A stretch of DNA of 64,000 bases from PFJX01 sp040751755 (GTDB taxonomy: Bacteria; Pseudomonadota; Gammaproteobacteria; Burkholderiales; Thiobacillaceae), in NCBI GenBank assembly GCA_040751755.1, contig JBFMHC010000020.1:248001-312000 (forward strand), in the 5' to 3' direction. Each line of letters starts with the position of its first letter. Within the stretch, counting starts at the first letter, position 1. Made by a program: the position numbers and the translations under genes. Positions 63,110 through 64,000 of the stretch are shown here, in pieces. The notes below the pieces were generated by a model. That model had not been told where the DNA came from. It searched no databases and saw only the letters and a program-made list of their open reading frames with translations.

Positions 63110-63172
63110 CTCCGATGAGGTGGAGACACCTTGCCCCCGAGCGGGAACCGTGTCCCCGCGTGGGTTGAAGGA
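63110..63172 (-). promoter_or_regulatory. radC-like structured leader of radC
   Basis: Minus strand: CAACCCAC, GCGGGG, TTCCCGC, GGGGG and GGTGTCTCC before GGAG and ATG 63103. Its position in front of radC is exactly that of the radC RNA motif described by bioinformatic surveys. Confidence 0.65.
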
Positions 63173-63213
63173 AATATTTCGAAAGTACAGAGAGGCTTGA
63201 CTCGGACGGACGC

Positions 63214-63393
63214 TCAGGCAGGTGTCCAATTGCCGTCGACCAAGGCTCTTGCGGCGTCCAAATAGGTCGGATAAACCTCTTCGGATACCCGGCAGTAGCA
63301 CTGCAAGTCCTCGTCGTCGGCATAACCGGCAATGAAAAAGCCTCTTCCGGGGGCGTAACTGATGATCAGCTCCGGTAGCGTTTCAATATCCAT
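63214..63393 (-). CDS. small unknown protein with C-terminal GNWT
   Basis: ATG 63393, preceded by AGGAG, gives 59 residues. The C-terminal part (GFFIAGYADDED, RVSEEVYPTYLDAARAL, DGNWTPA) matches the partial protein at 63799 (GYFIGTVHPQDG, RESEEYFPSLEAAEAAL, SGNWTQ). It belongs to a small plasmid-type family unknown to me. Confidence 0.6.
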   Translation of the reverse strand: MDIETLPELIISYAPGRGFFIAGYADDEDLQCYCRVSEEVYPTYLDAARALVDGNWTPA

Positions 63394-63452
63394 CTCGGTC
63401 TCCTGGGTGCAAAGGTGCGGCAAGCGAAATGCCTGCTCTTTCGGGGGAGTGG

Positions 63453-63542
63453 TCAAATCCAACCGGCCCGATACAACACCGGCCGAATCAAGCTGAAATA
63501 CAGGGTGAGCCCGAAGGCCGCGCACAAGGTGAAAGCGAACAT
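63453..63542 (-). CDS. 29-residue membrane peptide with its own structured leader
   Basis: ATG 63542 is preceded by CCAGGAGG at 7 bases, a very good ribosome site. The peptide MFAFTLCAAFGLTLYFSLIR is one membrane helix, followed by PVLYRAGWI. A radC-like leader lies directly upstream. Its size is too small for similarity arguments; context and ribosome site support translation. Confidence 0.5.
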   Translation of the reverse strand: MFAFTLCAAFGLTLYFSLIRPVLYRAGWI

Positions 63543-63554
63543 GGTGGATCCTCC

Positions 63555-63609
63555 TGGAAAGCGGAAACACCATGCCCCTGGCGGGGAACGGAATCCCCGC
63601 GTGGGTTGA
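63555..63609 (-). promoter_or_regulatory. radC-like structured leader of the 29-residue peptide gene
   Basis: Minus strand: CTCAACCCACGCGGGG, TTCCCCGC, GGGGC and GGTGTTTCCGC, then AGGAGG and ATG 63542. The stem GCGGGG/CCCCGC is perfect. Confidence 0.6.
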
Positions 63610-63714
63610 GATGAAGTCCCGGACCTTGCGGCCGTGCTCGTTTCAGGGACTGACGAGCGGCGATCCTTGACGGGGATCGGGCGGGCGGAAACCGTCTGCC
63701 GGCGGTGGAACAAG
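63610..63714 (-). ncRNA. double-hairpin intergenic element, copy B
   Basis: Hairpin 1: GCTCGT, loop TTCAGGGACTG, ACGAGC (63636-63658). Hairpin 2: GGCGGA, loop AACCG, TCTGCC (63684-63700; one mismatch if read as minus-strand RNA), 25 bases later. The second base of the hairpin 1 stem differs from copy A (T:A there, C:G here) so the pair is kept. Confidence 0.7.
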
Positions 63715-63727
63715 GACAAGCCAAGCT

Positions 63728-63791
63728 GGCCTTTCTTCAGGGCGGTCCCTCAAGAAAAGCCCCTGGGTGGAGGCGTGGCATCCACCCAGGG
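63728..63791 (-). terminator. tandem hairpins after the gene at the window end
   Basis: A perfect 10-bp inverted repeat (CCCTGGGTGG at 63761 and CCACCCAGGG at 63782) lies just after the 63799 stop, and an imperfect 15-bp repeat with 13 matches (63728-63742, 63747-63761) follows in minus-strand order. The layout matches 59213-59262 and 61266-61321. Confidence 0.55.
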
Positions 63792-63798
63792 CGAGGCT

Positions 63799-64000
63799 TC
63801 AGATTTCGTACTCAAGCTGAGTCCAATTCCCCGATTCGAGCGCCGCCTCGGCGGCTTCGAGGCTGGGGAAATATTCTTCCGACTCGCGGCTGTAGGGCCC
63901 GTCTTGGGGATGGACGGTGCCGATGAAATAGCCCGTCTCGCTCCGGCAAACCTGGAGGGGCAGGGCGACGTTGAAACACAGTTTGGCCAGATGGCCGATC
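63799..64000 (-). CDS. small GNWT-family protein, partial
   Basis: The minus-strand frame is open from the window end and stops at 63799-63801. The visible 67 residues end with SEEYFPSLEAAEAALESGNW, TQLEYEI, and resemble the 63214-63393 protein. The N-terminus lies outside the window, so start and full length are unknown. Confidence 0.6.
   Translation of the reverse strand, partial: IGHLAKLCFNVALPLQVCRSETGYFIGTVHPQDGPYSRESEEYFPSLEAAEAALESGNWTQLEYEI

Noticed and set aside
58196..63609. Treating the repeated leaders as a CRISPR array or iterons
   Set aside because: The repeats are not evenly spaced, vary in sequence while keeping stems, and each sits directly before a ribosome binding site.

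Overview
The window looks like part of a large conjugative element (plasmid or integrative conjugative element) from a high-GC proteobacterium, most likely a betaproteobacterium. This is inferred from the F-type mating-pair-formation gene set, the GC-rich codon use and the czc/cop-type metal genes. No chromosomal housekeeping gene, rRNA, tRNA or CRISPR array was seen. Neither a relaxase (TraI) nor a coupling protein (TraD) is present here, so plasmid and ICE cannot be told apart.

Region 1 (1-4430) starts with the 3' end of an S24 (LexA/UmuD-like) peptidase gene. A compact, visibly lower-GC cluster follows: two TIR-domain proteins, a stand-alone SLOG-domain protein, a ThsB-like (MTH538-type) TIR protein and a three-helix membrane protein, nearly all overlapping or a few bases apart. 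A NYN/OST-HTH putative ribonuclease comes next. The five-gene cluster resembles Thoeris and related TIR/SLOG nucleotide-signalling immunity but lacks the SIR2 effector of ThsA. It is the best candidate for an undescribed defence system.

Region 2 (4770-24043) is one long co-directional operon encoding an F-type type IV secretion system: lytic transglycosylase, an unknown gene, TraA, TraL, TraE, TraK, TraB, DsbC, TraV, TraC, TrbI, TraF peptidase, TraW, TraU, TrbC, TraN, an unknown gene, TraF, TraH and TraG. Most genes overlap by 4-8 bases. A 92-bp palindromic repeat sits in the leader-coding part of traH. Some small cargo genes follow, including an OmpA-like lipoprotein gene broken at a run of eight G.

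Region 3 (25686-55128) is a metal-resistance island. It carries a Cu-type P-type ATPase operon, a copper-periplasm operon (TolC-like factor, multicopper oxidase, cupredoxin, DUF411, CusF, Met-rich protein, first HME-RND efflux system), a divergent two-component system, and a second HME-RND operon with CzcI, a CDF-like transporter and a divergent CadR/PbrR-type MerR regulator. The two RND blocks are collinear paralogues, so the island contains a diverged segmental duplication.

Region 4 (55233-64000) is element-backbone DNA on the minus strand: a DUF2958-SNF2 helicase, an N6-adenine-type methyltransferase, RadC and several small unknown proteins. Seven of these genes have a similar structured leader just upstream of the ribosome binding site. 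By context and shape it resembles the radC RNA motif. Three of the intergenic regions also carry a second element of two hairpins with conserved loops and compensatory stem changes, which looks like a real structured RNA.
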